Source of the DNA: Platycnemis pennipes
Lineage: Eukaryota; Arthropoda; Insecta; Odonata; Platycnemididae
Reading direction: 5' to 3'
Length of the DNA stretch: 64,000 bases
NCBI GenBank assembly: GCA_933228895.1
Contig: OW121854.1
Coordinates: forward strand, 53,362,609 to 53,426,608
A model generated the notes under the pieces. That model saw nothing but the letters and a program-made list of their open reading frames with translations. It had not been told where the DNA came from and made no database searches. A program made the position numbers and the translations under genes. This document shows positions 1 to 12,470 of this stretch, in pieces (the first letter of the stretch is position 1; every line of letters starts with the position of its first letter).

Positions 1-1870
1 GTACATATAATCTAATGAAGGAAAATAGAAGAAAACTACTTATGGTTACCGGAATTTCTCCATGGCTGGCATCCCCTAGCAACGTGTAATTATGGCTTTT
101 ATAAACTCTGTGTTCACAATTGTTGTAATGCATTTAAACTTGCATTTGGGAAAATACAATCAAATTACCTCATCCGATATTACACAGGCTAACAGACTCT
201 CATTAGGTTTAAGGAGCAAGTTGTTAAATGTGTAAAAGATAATAGTGGTGTTAGCCTGAAGAGGTTTGTGACTGAAAAAGAGATTGGAACGCTGCATCAA
301 ACCAAGCTATGGATTGCTGTTTAGCGATGATGATCGGTTTTGAAATTACGCACTTTTATGGATAATGCATTCTTTACTAGAATTACACACGAATAAAATA
401 ATTATTTCATAATCCGCAAATATTTCCTTATAATTTCCTTATTTGGAGCTAAAATAATTCGAGTGGAGGCTAATGTAAGACTTGAAGCTATGTAAACGTT
501 CTTTGCCTTATTATTATGTGGCCTTTGCGAACCAAGATTGTCAAATGTTTACATAATCCCAGCTTACTGACTCCAGCTCACTTTTGGGGGATGGATTTTA
601 CCTTCTTTCCCAAACATATATCTATCATTTATAAAATCTATATTTAATAGCTCATCTATGCATCCCATCTATGCATCTTTTCTTTTGGCATATGTGGACT
701 CGTGACCAGGGTGAGTACCTGAGAATGCCCAATTCGGACATAGTATTTTCCTCCCTCTTCTACATTCACTTTTGTCCATTCCCGTCTTACAATTTCCTCC
801 CTTCACAAAACATTCTGATTCCATTCCACTGAAACCTGGGTTGCATTTCTCCAATCCAAATTTATCCTCACCTACATGCTTGGAACGCCTTTACATGCAT
901 TTTTTATCTCGTATGGTGAATAACTATTACGTTCAGGAGATCTAATGGATGCTATTGAAATTTTGCTAAGCTGCGCACCTAAAATTACAGATTTTTCCAC
1001 AGAGAACAAATGAAAGAAACATGTGATATATCCCAACTCGATTAGAATTTAGTCAACGATATTGTACTCAATAGTTGAAATTTTCAATTAAAATAACTGA
1101 AAGTGTATGGAAAGGGCAATAAAGTGTGAGGGCGCTTTGAAGTATGTAGTTGAGATAGGCTCTGAAATAGAGGGAGGAAAATAATGGGTAGTATCGCTAA
1201 ATAATGGGTGCTAGAGAGGATTATAGCAGGGCTAAAGAGAGAGATTGTGTGAAAGATTGGGATTTTTGCGATGAAAGGATATGCCCTCAGCCGATAGAAC
1301 GCTAATCATAGCATTCATGAATTACAGCCTACTCCATTTTGAATTCATGTGATAATTCTAGTTTGTTTTTATATATTGACTGGTTATTCCGAAGATGGTG
1401 TTTGGTTTCAATGGTGGGTTAGTCAAGTGGTCTAAACTATTGTCTACTTTTTAATATAATATAATAGAAAACGTTCTTTATTGTTCTGGGACTATAAGTC
1501 CCCTGGAAAATAGAAAAAAAAATATGACATGCCAAAAAGAAAGGAAAAAAAGAGATAATGCGAATGTAATCAAGGCAACAGCCGAAGAATTGGATAATGG
1601 AGCAATATTACACATAAAAATTAACAATAAATAATAAATTCGAATATAATGAGTAGGTACATCACCATTAATTGGGAAAGGTTTATTGGTTAAACCATTC
1701 TTTGGTCGAACCAATAATTACATAGCCATTAAAATAAAAACCACGATTTAAAATTAAAGAAAACACTGTAAGGAAAAAGAAATTCAAGAATTTTAACTTT
1801 TTAAAAATTAACGTTGTGAGAATGATTGTGCATTGTTCCCATCACTATGAGAATAAGCCTTATTGGGTGT
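1..1870. other. AT-rich stretch, no gene seen
   Basis: I see no recognisable coding sequence, RNA gene or transposon. The short ORFs on both strands have no family signature and are interrupted by frequent stops. An imperfect repeat of the motif ATAATGGGT sits at about 1182-1210 and looks incidental. Confidence 0.6.
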
Positions 1871-1879
1871 GGGAAAAAC

Positions 1880-2470
1880 TGCTTCTCCCTACCTGGGATT
1901 GTTGTGCCAAGCATATCCGGGTCGAGAACTGGACGAACACGAATCCGTCGTCCACCCACACGCGCGCAGTTACTCAAAATCGGTCCGCAAGCAGAGCGAA
2001 GGCTGCGACCCGCACATACCTCCACGCTCTGATGCGACGCATCGCGCCTCGGTAACCTGCTTTTCCTCGGCTCACCCCGGCACGCTTCGTTTGTCCGGAT
2101 TAGCGCGGCAGTCCGATTCGGGCTGCCGCTCTAATCCGACCACCCCCTCCCTCCCACCGATCTCCCCTCCACCATTTTACTCCTCTCCGTCTCCTCTTTG
2201 GCTCCATCCCTCTCTCTCTCCCCGTGGGCGTCCGCCGCGAGTGCAAAAACTCCGAGAGACCCGAGACATCAAAGTGATTTTGAGAGCGAGAGCAGTGCGG
2301 GCCGGAAATTGGAGCTGACACTCTGCGAAAGTGCACGGGAGGTAGGAATTGTGCTAGAGAAAGGGGTGGAAGGGTGGGGAAAATCATATCCGATGGGAGA
2401 AACGGAAGCAGGAAGAAGTACGTGGCTCCCCTCTATGCATTTGGGGATGTTTGTGAGTGCTTGAGAGGGG
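1880..2470. other. GC-rich, CpG-containing island with a pyrimidine core
   Basis: The base composition changes abruptly from AT-rich to GC-rich. CpG dinucleotides are frequent between about 1918 and 2330, and a C/T run with TCTCTC occurs near 2130-2222. Such islands can mark promoters or first exons, but I see no TATA box, splice pattern or recognisable peptide. The overlapping ORFs in three frames on both strands are what low stop-codon density in GC-rich DNA produces, so none is called as a gene. Confidence 0.45.
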
Positions 2471-3050
2471 AATGGAAGAAATTCGTCAGTTCAAGTGGCA
2501 GAATTGGTTTTGCTCCCATTCCGGGGGGAATAATAAATGCGAAAATTTTTACAGCTGACAAGGCGGGCAAAAAATTTGCCTGCCCGATCGCTCTAATATC
2601 ATTTCATTTGCTCACTGATTTCATGTCGCGCGATTGGCGGAGGCCCTGAGGGCCTCTGGTGTAAATTTACAATGCGCAGTGTGGTGTGCATGTGGGGTGG
2701 AAATTTGGCAAAAGGACTGTTTCCTCAACTTTTGGTTAGAGAGGTATTCAAAGAAGTGAAAAAAATTGCTTTTGGTGCTTACTCGACCTTCATTTTAGTT
2801 ATCCCTTTTGTAACCTAATTACACGTTCGCAACCTTTTTACGGCGCTTTGGAGACTTAGTTGGCGTAGAAACAGAGCTATAGTAGGCACCAATCATAAAA
2901 AAAATCGTGGAGTGTTCCCTTTGGTAACGGAGGCTACTAACTATGGCTCGTCATAAAATAGTATGATATAAAATATCAGAAGTTTCACGAAGCATTTGTT
3001 CTCAGCTCCATAGTCCAAGAGATTATTTTTATAGTTTACAAAGGATATTA
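2471..3050. other. Unassigned AT-rich stretch
   Basis: Nothing recognisable. The sequence goes back to AT-rich composition downstream of the GC-rich island. Confidence 0.5.
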
Positions 3051-3056
3051 TTAGTA

Positions 3057-3406
3057 CAGCGGCGTCTGAAGTGGGGGTCAGGAGGGGCGTTCGCCCCCCC
3101 CCCCCCCCATCCCAGATTTTTGCCCCGGACTATTAATAAATGAGTCTTCATTAATAAAAATTTAATTTCACTAGTTTCCATCTTGCTTTTTCCCTTTTGA
3201 CAATTATTGTACAATCTTTATATGCACGTTTAGTGAAATTCTATTCTTTACCCCCTCCTATCCGCAAAAAATGTGGGCCGTTTTCATAGAGCCGGGCCCT
3301 TTTCATAAAGCCGGGCCCTTTTCATAAAGCCGGGCCCTTTTCTTAAGAGCAGGGCCCTATTCAAGGCTGGCTCCTCCCAGAGAAAATAGTTCCGACGCCC
3401 CTGCTG
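3057..3406. mobile_element. Small non-autonomous TIR element (possibly hAT-like)
   Basis: The left end reads CAGCGGCGTCTGAA and the right end, reverse complemented, reads CAGCAGGGGCGTCGGAA. These match if three bases are gapped. TAGTA lies directly outside both ends (3052-3056 and 3407-3411) and fits a target duplication. The roughly 350-bp interior has no coding capacity. It holds a run of 15 C at 3094-3108 and a short tandem array at 3275-3359. A CAGGGGCG-type end is common among hAT-like elements, but those usually give 8-bp duplications, so the superfamily is a guess. An alternative is a retroposon flanked by chance repeats. Confidence 0.45.
3275..3359. repeat. 19-bp tandem repeat, about four units
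   Basis: The unit CCGGGCCCTTTTCATAAAG recurs with 19-bp spacing at 3291, 3310 and 3329. A diverged unit follows 20 bp later and a degenerate one precedes the array. Each unit contains the palindrome CCGGGCCC or a variant. The array lies inside the small TIR element. Confidence 0.85.
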
Positions 3407-3411
3407 TAGTA

Positions 3412-4015
3412 CCAACTGACAGGTTCGTATGTGAGTGAACAACATATATTTCGAGATACAGGAGAAGTTTATTTCCCAAGCGTATATTTTGCTGAAGTAA
3501 AACCTGTGCATGATTTTATCGTTTTAGGGTTTATAGTGCTTAATTACTTTCATTGATTAGCTAAAGAAGCAAGTTCATTTCTTGATTAGTGATTTTTATA
3601 AAGACTTAACTTCATGAAATTGTTTCACAAAGTGTGCTCGTTAACGATTGGTTACTGACTTAGCTTTCTATGCTAATTAAATGAAGCTCCATATTTATCA
3701 GACTTATATTTCATTAGGATTTAGTTTTAAATATAGGAATAATCATCATCATGTAACACAAAATTTTGGATGATCTGTTTTGGAACATGCAGTTTTTTTT
3801 TATTTTTTTAAAAATTACTCTTGTGACAATACTGCAATCGTCTATTTTTTCGATACACAAAATATATTTGTGTTATAAACTGAGGATAAGCTAACGATTC
3901 ATGATTGCGAATCTGTCAATTTTACATTTTCAAACGCTGTTGAACCTACAAACTTGTCAATTTTCAATCAAGATTTCGTGCTTCAATTTTAATTGGTCAA
4001 CGAAAAACTGCTTGG
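3412..4015. other. AT-rich stretch, nothing recognised
   Basis: No coding, RNA or repeat signature that I can support. Confidence 0.5.
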
Positions 4016-4019
4016 CAGA

Positions 4020-4600
4020 ACAAGTGCATATATTGCTTTATGTTGAGGTTCAATCAAATATCAAACTTTTAGGGACGTACAATAACTGTATTAGAGTAAC
4101 CAAAATATTGAATGAATTAAAATGTGAAACAATGTCAGGTTGCAGGTTGAAATTTAGACTTAATCTCTTAAATAAATTCCAAGATAATATTTTCCGCGAT
4201 GACACAAAATATTTTGCAAACCCCAACTTACTTTGTTAGGCTGGACGGTAAGCACAAAATTAGAGACATTGATTGCCAAACTGACAGATTCGAAATATCA
4301 CGCTTTCCTCGTACAATTAGGGATATGAATAGCGGTAAATATATCCAATACGACTGTATCAATGCTTGCGTAGTTGCATGTTGGTATAAGGATTTTAAGC
4401 TAACCCATCTAATATCATGATATTGCATGCTTGCTTTGCTATTTCTATCTTTTTTTTAGAAAAATTATAGTTTAGGCTAGTATATTATTACTAATTTTTA
4501 TGCATAATGTGTAGTGAATGTTTAGCGAGAATTCACCCCCTGCCACCCACCTTTATGGTGGCTTTCAGAATATTATGTACATATAGATGTATACAATCCC
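4020..4600 (+). mobile_element. CR1/L2-like LINE, 3' fragment
   Basis: This is a 5'-truncated non-LTR retrotransposon end, recognised by alignment to the better copy at 53.9-54.65 kb. Shared peptides include CRLKFRLNLLNKFQ near 4141, TYFVRLDGKHKIRDIDCQTD near 4222 and FPRTIRDMNSGKYIQYD ending near 4353. These lie in different frames, so at least one frameshift is present. The fragment covers only the extreme C-terminus of the polyprotein. An untranslated segment of about 180 bp and a terminal stem-loop (4536-4570) with an AGATGTA remnant follow. It is a dead copy. Assignment to the CR1/L2 group rests on the general look of the C-terminal region of the related copy. Confidence 0.75.
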
Positions 4601-4639
4601 CCATCTTTCCGTGCTTTCTTCAGTCGATAAAACCAACAT

Positions 4640-5040
4640 CCCAGGGAAACTCCCTTTCCTCCGACACATGCATTCGTAACTTCAGACCCGCACTTCCCTC
4701 TCCACCCTTCCCTCTCCTTTCCTTCCCAAGTACACACTCATCTCCGCTCCTTCCTCATCCTTACTTTCACTTTCCCCATTCCTTTCTCCTCCCGCTGTCC
4801 TTCCTTCTCCAATGCTCATTATTCTTCTCTCCACGGCTATCCATCCATATTACTCTTTTTTCCCTCCCTCCCTTCTTCCCCCCTACCAACTCTCACTTTT
4901 CCAAACTCCCATCTGTCATTCGCCCCGCCCCCTTTTTTATACTGGCCAATCCCCATGTTTTTCCTTCATTTCTTGTCCCCATTCCTTGTCCCCCCAAGTT
5001 TTGACATCTCTCTCTTTTTTTTTTGCTCCCGCGTGTAGGG
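4640..5040. other. Pyrimidine-rich (C/T) tract
   Basis: About 400 bp in which the + strand is overwhelmingly C and T, with runs such as CCCTCCCTCCC. This explains the Pro/Ser/Phe-rich ORFs found here. It is not a plausible coding region. Long strand-asymmetric tracts can form triplex structures, but that is inference. Confidence 0.7.
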
Positions 5041-8000
5041 ATAAATAAAATCCTAAACGGCAGGAGCGCTGACATGTTATCCTTTGCCAAATGTGAGAAT
5101 ACTTTTGTTTATTGAAGTAACTTCAATACACATGTCAATAGGGATGAGAATCAGCTCTGTGCATAACTTAAATACTGGGCCAAAACAAAGTATTTACAGA
5201 GTAATAGCGAAAGACAAAGGGAGTCAAAAAATGGGCCTTAGTATTATGATGTATTATCGGACCAAGCCTTCGAAGTTGAAAATATGGAAGCTTCTTGGAT
5301 GCAAGATTAACTTGGCGAGACCTCAACGTCTTTATTTCTCAACCATGTTTTTATTTTAAAGACGTCTGTGCCTCACTATTACCATAGAACTAAAATTCTC
5401 TATGTGATTTTTGTCTTGACTCATTATAAATGGAGTAATACAATAAATAACGTGTAGTGATAATTCTAAGTCGGTTACGATAATTCTTTTGCACAAAATA
5501 AGTATCAAACTGAGATGAATATAGATAAAAAAGGTTAATTGAAAAGTTAAATGAGTGACCAGAGTCACTATCATATTCCTTATTTATGAAAAAGAAAAGG
5601 CATGGACACCGATCTCCTTGTATAGTCTTTATGCGTAGCTGGTATGTTATATTTCTATCTCACAACACTTCTTAAAATGGTACGGAAAGAAATGTTTATA
5701 AAAGTTCAATGCTAACTCTATGTTAAATGTCTTGATAACATCATTTCTTTAAAATGAATGAATAAGTTAAATTTAAGGTTACTATGGTTTTTAAAAGAGA
5801 GTGAGAGAAAATAAAAGTGTGAAGAGGACTTCAAAATGGAAACCGGACAGTCTTATCAACCAAACCTTGACAAAAGATAAAAGTAGTAATCGGCGATGCA
5901 AAGCCTCATATGAAAAATATAAGTACATGCAGTTATTAGGTATGTAATAACGACTTAATTGGTTATGAGAAGGCAAGCCAATAAGAGACGTGAGTCCAAA
6001 GATACGTCAAATGCATTGTAACATACATTAATCTTGGTAGCTAATGATGATTTTGAGCACTACCAGTTGAAGCTTTGTTTAAATATTTTTAAATGCTCGA
6101 TGAAGGAAGATGATATTATTGATCACACCAGCTGTTTAGATTGTCATTCAGTAGTTTTATGATTTTGTTTGGTGTATTTTACTTGCTGAAGCTCATTTTG
6201 GTTAAAATGTTTATAATTCAAAGTTTATTATTGGGGTTAGTTAATGACAGAGATTACTTAAGAACAAAAGATATTAATTTATTTTTATCAAAGTGCTTGT
6301 AATCTACATCAGTGTCTTCTTTTCTTGCCTGTACTCAGTGAGTTACTAATTAGCATTACTACAAAACTTGGAAAAAATTTTAAATATTGGGGATATTTAT
6401 TATATAATTCAAGACTGTAATCTGATGCGAGTGAGCTAAGGATTCAAAGTTCAGATATTCGCTTTAAGAACAGTCACAAAATTAGAGCGTAATAGAACTT
6501 GAAAGTTTTTCTTTCCGCACGAAGGGGTTATAAGGGATAGTGCGTCATCTTAACGTTGACAGATGCTTCTTGAGAGGAACTTGAGAGAAGGAAGGTTTTC
6601 GTTCGTAAAGGACTTTGAGATTCTCAGTGAAACGAACTTCATGAATTTATCTCCTGTCCTCTTCTGCTTTACCCTTACACCTCTCAGTAGATCAATAAGG
6701 ATTTCAAAATTAGGCCTTCAAAGATAATCCTTTAGCGTTACCTCAGTGTTGCCAACTGTTCTGTGAGATATATTATCGAATTGGTATTCAAAATATCCAA
6801 TAAATGGTATGCCGAGCAAAAATGCTTATAATGGCAATGGCTTGGTAATGAGAAGCAGCGTTGTTTTTCATCATATATTCATTATTATTTAAGGCCTAAG
6901 AAAAACATAAATCTTCTTATCTTTCATGCGATCAAGGTTATTAGGCATTGAGGCTTCTTGAAAATGAATATAAATGCATAAAAGTTAACTAAAAGGTCAA
7001 TATTAGCTCTGTATTAACATAACCGTAAAAGGAAAAAAATTCTTAGTTAATTTTGATTTGAGTTTTCTTTTCCATTATGCACATTTGTCTCCGTATGATT
7101 TATTCGTAGTTTTGTTTTAGCAAGAATATGATATTTATAATAATAATTCTCCATATTATTTTGTTCGTAACGCCAAAGTTTGATAAAGCTTTTGTCTGGA
7201 CGGTCTGGACTCACCTGGTCCATGCCGTCAAACTCTGTAAATGCAAGCAATATTCAATGTGGGATGAACAATATAGAATTTTTACTTACATCTTATTTCA
7301 AAATTTTAATGTTTAAAGTTACTGTGCTCAAATGATCCAAATGCCTTATTTAGAGCTTCATGTACTCGTTAATATCCCCTTAAACGCATGCTGCTGAATT
7401 GCTTTATGCCTCATTCAGAACATATTAATTTCGCATGAATTTCCCATTTCCTTCTAGAGCATATGGAAAAGCCAGTGCTTTTGAGACAAAACTTAATAGA
7501 ATAAGTGTATATAAAACTCATGAAAGTAGTATTCGTTAGTGAGTACACTCATTTATTCAAGGATTTTAATCTAATTTTTTCCACAAATTTGATAAAAATT
7601 AATTATTTTATTATTATTAGTAGAATCAGCAAAATAGTGCTTTCATTGCAAATATAATACCCTAAATTGTTTTGTTTACACAAATAATATTATCTTTCAT
7701 CCTTCCTCCTCTGAAAAACAGACTCAAGGACAGGATATTTCAGAGAGTTACAATTTAAATTCCAGATTCTCGTACCATATTTGAAGTCATTAGCATCCAT
7801 CTTTGGTTCAGCAGAACGAATGTTGAGAGCAGTGGACTTTCTGTTCGCCAGTTGAGTCATCTGAGTAAGAATATCCGTTTTGCAAGACCTGATAAAAGGC
7901 CTGATAAGGGGCTCTCCGCGTAAATAGGTGCAGGAGGGATGATTCAGAATTGATTTGTGAGGAGAAATTAAAATGAGGAGTGAAACGATGAGAATTACCG

Positions 8001-8530
8001 TTTCCGAGATTTATGCTAGACAACATTAATGGATCTAAAATTATATGCAACAATTTTTTGGGGTACTTTGATAAATTCGTCAAACTTAAATAATATTTGA
8101 CTTTTGTGACGTCTCATATGTAGTTCGCCCTGATTATTTTATGCTCATGAATAATAATGATTTCAATTGGGAACTGGGTGAGTTTCAAAATCTGTGGCTT
8201 TCAGAATAAAACACTGATGCGCGCAAAATATACGCATTAGTCCTTCACGTAACAGTTGATGGTGGATTGCCATATAATATGGGATACTGAATTTCCTCAC
8301 CATATATAAATTACTTTATTTAAAGAGCCCAATAAAAAATATAAAAAAATAATCTCGTAGTTTGCTTTAATTTAAGCTTTTCAACTATTTTTACAGTCCT
8401 TTTTTAAAAAGAGAGAACAGTGTTAAAAATAAGGATATTCTTTTAACTGCATGCGTGGAAAGTTTGCTTTGGTTTACGAGATGAAAATATACATGAAACC
8501 TGATTGTTTTGAGGTTTCTGAGATGGTGTG
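5041..8530. other. AT-rich stretch, no gene seen
   Basis: About 3.5 kb without recognisable coding, RNA or transposon sequence on either strand. ORFs are all below 100 codons and resemble nothing known to me. Confidence 0.55.
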
Positions 8531-8940
8531 AGAGTGGAATATATTTTACGAGCGTTCATTCGAGGAGAAGGAAAGGGAGAGCTCAATCTGCGGAAACGAG
8601 GAATGTATGAGAACGTCTGAGAACTGCTGGGAGAAGCGGGACCTTCCGCGTGATAGGAAGGCAGGAGAAATTGTACGGCGTGATTACCAGCGCGGAGATT
8701 GATGGAATTGGGAAGAGCTCCATAAAAGTAGGAAGCACTTATTTAGCCGACGGAAATAAAAGGGAGGAGCGTAGGGGTGAGGTCGCTGGAAGATTAGCGC
8801 TCAAGCGTGGTGAGGTTTGACGGGAATGCGCACAAGGCATGAAAGGGTTGGAGAGCGTGGAGTTGGGGTAAAACGGAGCAGGAGATTTTCCCGGTATAAA
8901 GCCAGGAACAAGGTTGAAAGTGAGAGCGAATGAAGGTTTT
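8530..8940. other. Purine-rich (G/A) island
   Basis: The + strand is G/A-rich, with many GGAGAAGG and GGGAGAG words. This is the mirror image of the C/T islands elsewhere in the window. No coding signature is seen. Confidence 0.5.
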
Positions 8941-9910
8941 TTTTTCTGTCTCAGAATTGTTTTTTTTTTTACTTTTTAGGTGACGACTTGGCAAGTGGAA
9001 TGCGGTACCCTAAGTTCAAATGATAGTGGGAAGATGATATGTTTCGTTACATAGTTAAGCTTTAAGTGGTAAATAAATGAAAAACGTTTTCCACACAGGC
9101 TTTGACTTAATGTGTTCAAATTTATATTAAGTATATTATATATTCAAATATATAAATTCAAAGTCATTTACAGTTGCTATCATCATTCACTTTATCCGTG
9201 GAGTGAAGCATTTGTTACGGTTGCAGAAAGAAAAATATATCCAAGGTACACGTAATAAATCAACAAACCATTGCTTCCTGGAAATCTGGGAAGGTCGCAG
9301 CGTAAATTCACAAAACAAATGATACTTGGATATTATCGATGCACTAAAAAAGAAAACATGTGAAATAGGTAAGCTGCTGATTCTAATAATATATTTATGA
9401 ATAAGTTGATCTGCTTTCGGATACATATTCTTTCTTTTACCATTAATCCACCATTTCTTTGCTAGGATAGAAAAGCTAGCTGAACTGTTCAAAGCTAAGC
9501 TTAAAAAGTTACATATAATTTTCGTTTTATTCTCTTTGTATTAAAAGGATAATTACGTAAACGAGTTTGACATATAGTTGCAGTTGTAAAAATATTCAGC
9601 ATATTTTTATGTTGAAATGTATTTTATATTTATTAAACCATGAAAGAAGAGGTTTGAAAGACATTTTATGAGCATGCTTGAATGGGATGTGAGGAGGGAA
9701 ATCTGCCGGAGGATTTAGAAAAACTTTATTCATAGTTTTACCATCAATGAAGATGGTATATAGATATGATGATAATGGAAATATAGGTTAAATTTCTTAT
9801 GAAAAAATGCGGTGATTAGAGTGACCAGTAGAAAGATAGAAACGAGATAATTTAAATTTATAGCATAAAATAAGTTCGGATAAACTCAGATAAAGCTGTG
9901 CACTCTCTTC
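8941..9910. other. AT-rich stretch, nothing recognised
   Basis: Short homopolymer T runs lie near 8938 and 8961. No gene or element could be supported. Confidence 0.5.
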
Positions 9911-9911
9911 C

Positions 9912-10630
9912 GTAATTTTAATGTCTACAACGAGAGAGCCACCAATGAAATCAAAGAGGAGTCTTTTGGAGTGAACATCCACGGAGAAACGATCAGCATT
10001 CTTCGACTCACTGATGACGTAGCACTCATAGCAGAGGCAGAGAAGCAGATAAGTAAGATGCTAACAAACATGGAAAGGACAATTGCCAGAAATCAGCTGA
10101 AGATCAATAAGAATAAGACTAAGGCATCAGCGTGCAGCAAGAGAGAATGGGCCAAAACAAAAGTTACACCAGGAAAAAATCTGGAAGCGGTGACAGAGAG
10201 CAATAAAGAAATAAAAGAATAGCCAGGCGTAGAGGCAGTGAGGCATGGACAATGACAAGAGCGGAGAAGAAAAAGGTGGAAGCATTCGAAATGTGGTGAA
10301 ACAGAGGAATGACGAAGATAAAATGTATCAACCATGTGACAAATGCAGAAATCTTAAGAAGAGTGGGAGAGAATAGATGCCTACTGAAAACCTTAAAAAT
10401 AAGACATAGGCCACATCTTAAGACACGATGGCCTGGAGAAGACAATCGCTGAAGAAAAAGTGAACGGGAAAAATGGAAAATACAGGCCTCGTATGAGGTA
10501 CATAGAACAGGCCGTGAAGGATATGAAAAACAGGAACTACGTTAATATGAAGAGATTGACCAATAGAAGACTCGAGTGGAGGGCTACGTCAAAAAAATCC
10601 TAGGATCGTTGACCCATTGATGATAATGAT
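9912..10630 (+). mobile_element. RTE-like LINE fragment with reverse-transcriptase motif
   Basis: Part of the reverse-transcriptase palm is readable at about 9975-10130: NIHGETISILRLTDDVALIA, where TDD replaces the usual catalytic (F/Y)ADD, followed by LTNMERTIARNQLKINKNKT. The rest of the palm and the thumb are deleted. The sequence resumes at 10222 with the C-terminal region (remnants of EAFEMW, LKTLK, GRPRMRYIEQ in shifting frames) and ends at a GATGATAATGATGATGA tail at 10618-10634. Stops and frameshifts make it inactive. The C-terminal layout (WSM..YGSETWTM, then EMWCY, then GRPR) is that of RTE/BovB-type elements. It has the same architecture as the copies at 11.2, 25.3, 41.7-42.7 and 56.1 kb. 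Confidence 0.8.
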
Positions 10631-10639
10631 GATGAAACT

Positions 10640-11030
10640 ATGTTTGATTTTCTAGGACGTTGACGAATCTATTAGGTACTGGAAAGACGCAAAGAATATT
10701 ATCATCACATACATATTTGTTTTATCCGTTAAAATAAGACAACATAAGCATGGTAAATTTGAGTATTTCGTTTAACATTAAGCGATAAAAAATTTAAAAA
10801 TTAAGGGGCCGCAGCTGAAGCCAATGCAAGTGCAAAAGCTGTTACTAGTTGAGAAAAATATGTGATTAAGGGCGTGTCAAGTGGAAAAACTTAAAATTAG
10901 CATCTTGGAATGAAACCCAACAAAATTGCATAAAACGTAATGCTACTGCTACTGGAGTTCGTGCCTTAGTTTTGTTAGGAATTAGGGTAGACAAAACTTT
11001 CCCTTCCGCCAAATGAAAATGTTCGGAATA
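10640..11030. other. Short AT-rich spacer between LINE fragments
   Basis: Nothing recognisable between the end of the first RTE-like fragment and the tRNA-like segment near 11.04 kb. Confidence 0.45.
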
Positions 11031-11041
11031 CGGGATAAAAA

Positions 11042-11110
11042 TATAAACTGGGGCGTAGTGACCACAGTGCTAGCTTACTGCCTCGAAGTGTCCGGTTTCG
11101 TGTCCATGCA
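11042..11110 (+). repeat. Possible tRNA-like SINE remnant
   Basis: GTAGTGACCACAGTGCTAG resembles a polymerase III A box, and GGTTTCGTGTCC about 40 bp downstream resembles a B box. The spacing is tRNA-like but both boxes are imperfect and I cannot draw a full cloverleaf. Treat as tentative. Confidence 0.3.
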
Positions 11111-11156
11111 GTGGTGGAGATATATCAGGGGTAAAATCGTGTCCATTGAAGACTTA

Positions 11157-11200
11157 GAAGACAAGCGAGGACGTAATTGAAGACAAGCGAGGAAGTAAGG
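11157..11200. repeat. 22-bp tandem duplication
   Basis: GAAGACAAGCGAGGACGTAATT at 11157-11178 is followed directly by a second copy with three or four differences at 11179-11200. The array sits at the 5' edge of the second RTE-like fragment. Confidence 0.8.
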
Positions 11201-11640
11201 AATCAATTCATCAGGGTGTACATCTGGAGCATGTTTCTTTACGGCAGTGAGACATGGACGATGACAGCAGTGGAGAAGAAAAGGGTTGAATCATTCAAAA
11301 TGTGGTGCTACATAAGGGTGATGAAGATAAAATGGATCGACCAAGTTACAAAAGAAGAAGTCTTAATGGGGTGGGAGAAATGAGAAGCCTGCTGAAAACT
11401 CTAAGAAGAAGACGGGATAACTTATTCGGCCATATCTTAAGATACGATGGACTGATGAATACAATCGTTGAAAGACAAATGGATGGGAAGAATGGCAAAG
11501 GAAGGCCTCGAGTGAGATATATGAAACAAGTAATGAAGGATGTGAAAGAGAAAAATACATAACTATGAAGAGATTAGCCGAGAGAAGAACTCAGTGGAGA
11601 GCTGCGTCAAACAAATCTGAGGATTGATGACTAATGATGA
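11188..11640 (+). mobile_element. RTE-like LINE, C-terminal fragment and 3' tail
   Basis: A 5'-truncated copy carrying only the region after the reverse transcriptase. Readable pieces in one frame are EEVRNQFIRVYIWSMFLYGS and ETWTMTAVEKKRVESFKMWC (11189-11310). After a frame change come SLLKTLRRRRDNLFGHILRY and ERQMDGKNGKGRPRVRYMKQ (up to about 11540). It ends with the family tail (RAASNKSED, then GATGACTAATGATGATGG) near 11640. At least one frameshift and a stop occur at 11381. This is the least decayed C-terminal piece of this family in the window. It is not a functional gene. Confidence 0.82.
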
Positions 11641-12009
11641 TGGAACTGCAGCAAATCAACCATCTCCTTGAAGAATTGGTGGTGGTTATAAGACCTTGTA
11701 GAGGGGTGGGAAAGGGCTTTTTAGACTCAGGTGCTCAGAAACGGGGTGGTTGGAGTATATTGGAATGAGTAAAGAAAGGAATAATCGTCGGTCTTGAGTT
11801 GTGAAATGTGTGAGAGAGCTGAGGACGTAATGGGGGCGTTTACTCGGAACCGAAATCGCAATTTTGTACACGAAATCGTTAGATGGAAACGAAAAACGAA
11901 TTTTAGTGAAAAAATTATTCTTTTAACCATAACCATTCACTCATTAATCAAAATTTAAATTAAGCAAAAGGTGACGCCCACCGAAAATGCTGCTGTGATA
12001 ACATTGACG
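11641..12009. other. Unassigned stretch
   Basis: Nothing recognisable downstream of the LINE tail. Confidence 0.45.
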
Positions 12010-12470
12010 TCATTTTCCTCCCGTCCTTGACTGCTTTCAGGGGAGGGGGAAGGGAGAGGAGAGGGGTTCTTGGAAGGTCTGCTCGCACAGATGCTGTCGA
12101 AATCGCTCCCATTCGCCGAGTCAGCTGTGTCCCCCCCTTTGCGATAAGGCGAAGTAGCTTCGCGGGCTCAGTTGTGATTGGACGAAGTAGATATACGTCA
12201 GAGGTTGCACCACACCCACTTTTCCGAAAGGGTTAAAAACATCAGTTTTTCGCCGCTTATAACTCGGGAAATAATTGTCGGATCAGAAAACGGAAAAATA
12301 CTGGTCCTTTTGTTTTACAAACTCTATCAGATTCGACAAAAAAAGAATATGGTAAACGACCCCATTGTGGAGGAAGTGATTGGGCGGTGAAAAAAATGAG
12401 ACCGGATCGCATCGGGGTACGTCGGGGAACGCCTCCGCCTAGAATTTTACAAGAATTTGAAGAGTATGCG
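12010..12470. other. GC-elevated segment of unknown nature
   Basis: Composition rises in G/C (G-rich runs at 12040-12070, C7 at 12131-12137). A short perfect hairpin, GCGAAG-TAG-CTTCGC, lies at 12148-12162. The sequence has the mosaic look of an old repeat, but I could not find a second copy, terminal repeats or coding sequence. Confidence 0.35.

Noticed and set aside
4507..5004. 165-codon ORF, plus strand
   Set aside because: It begins inside a LINE tail and continues through a pure pyrimidine tract.
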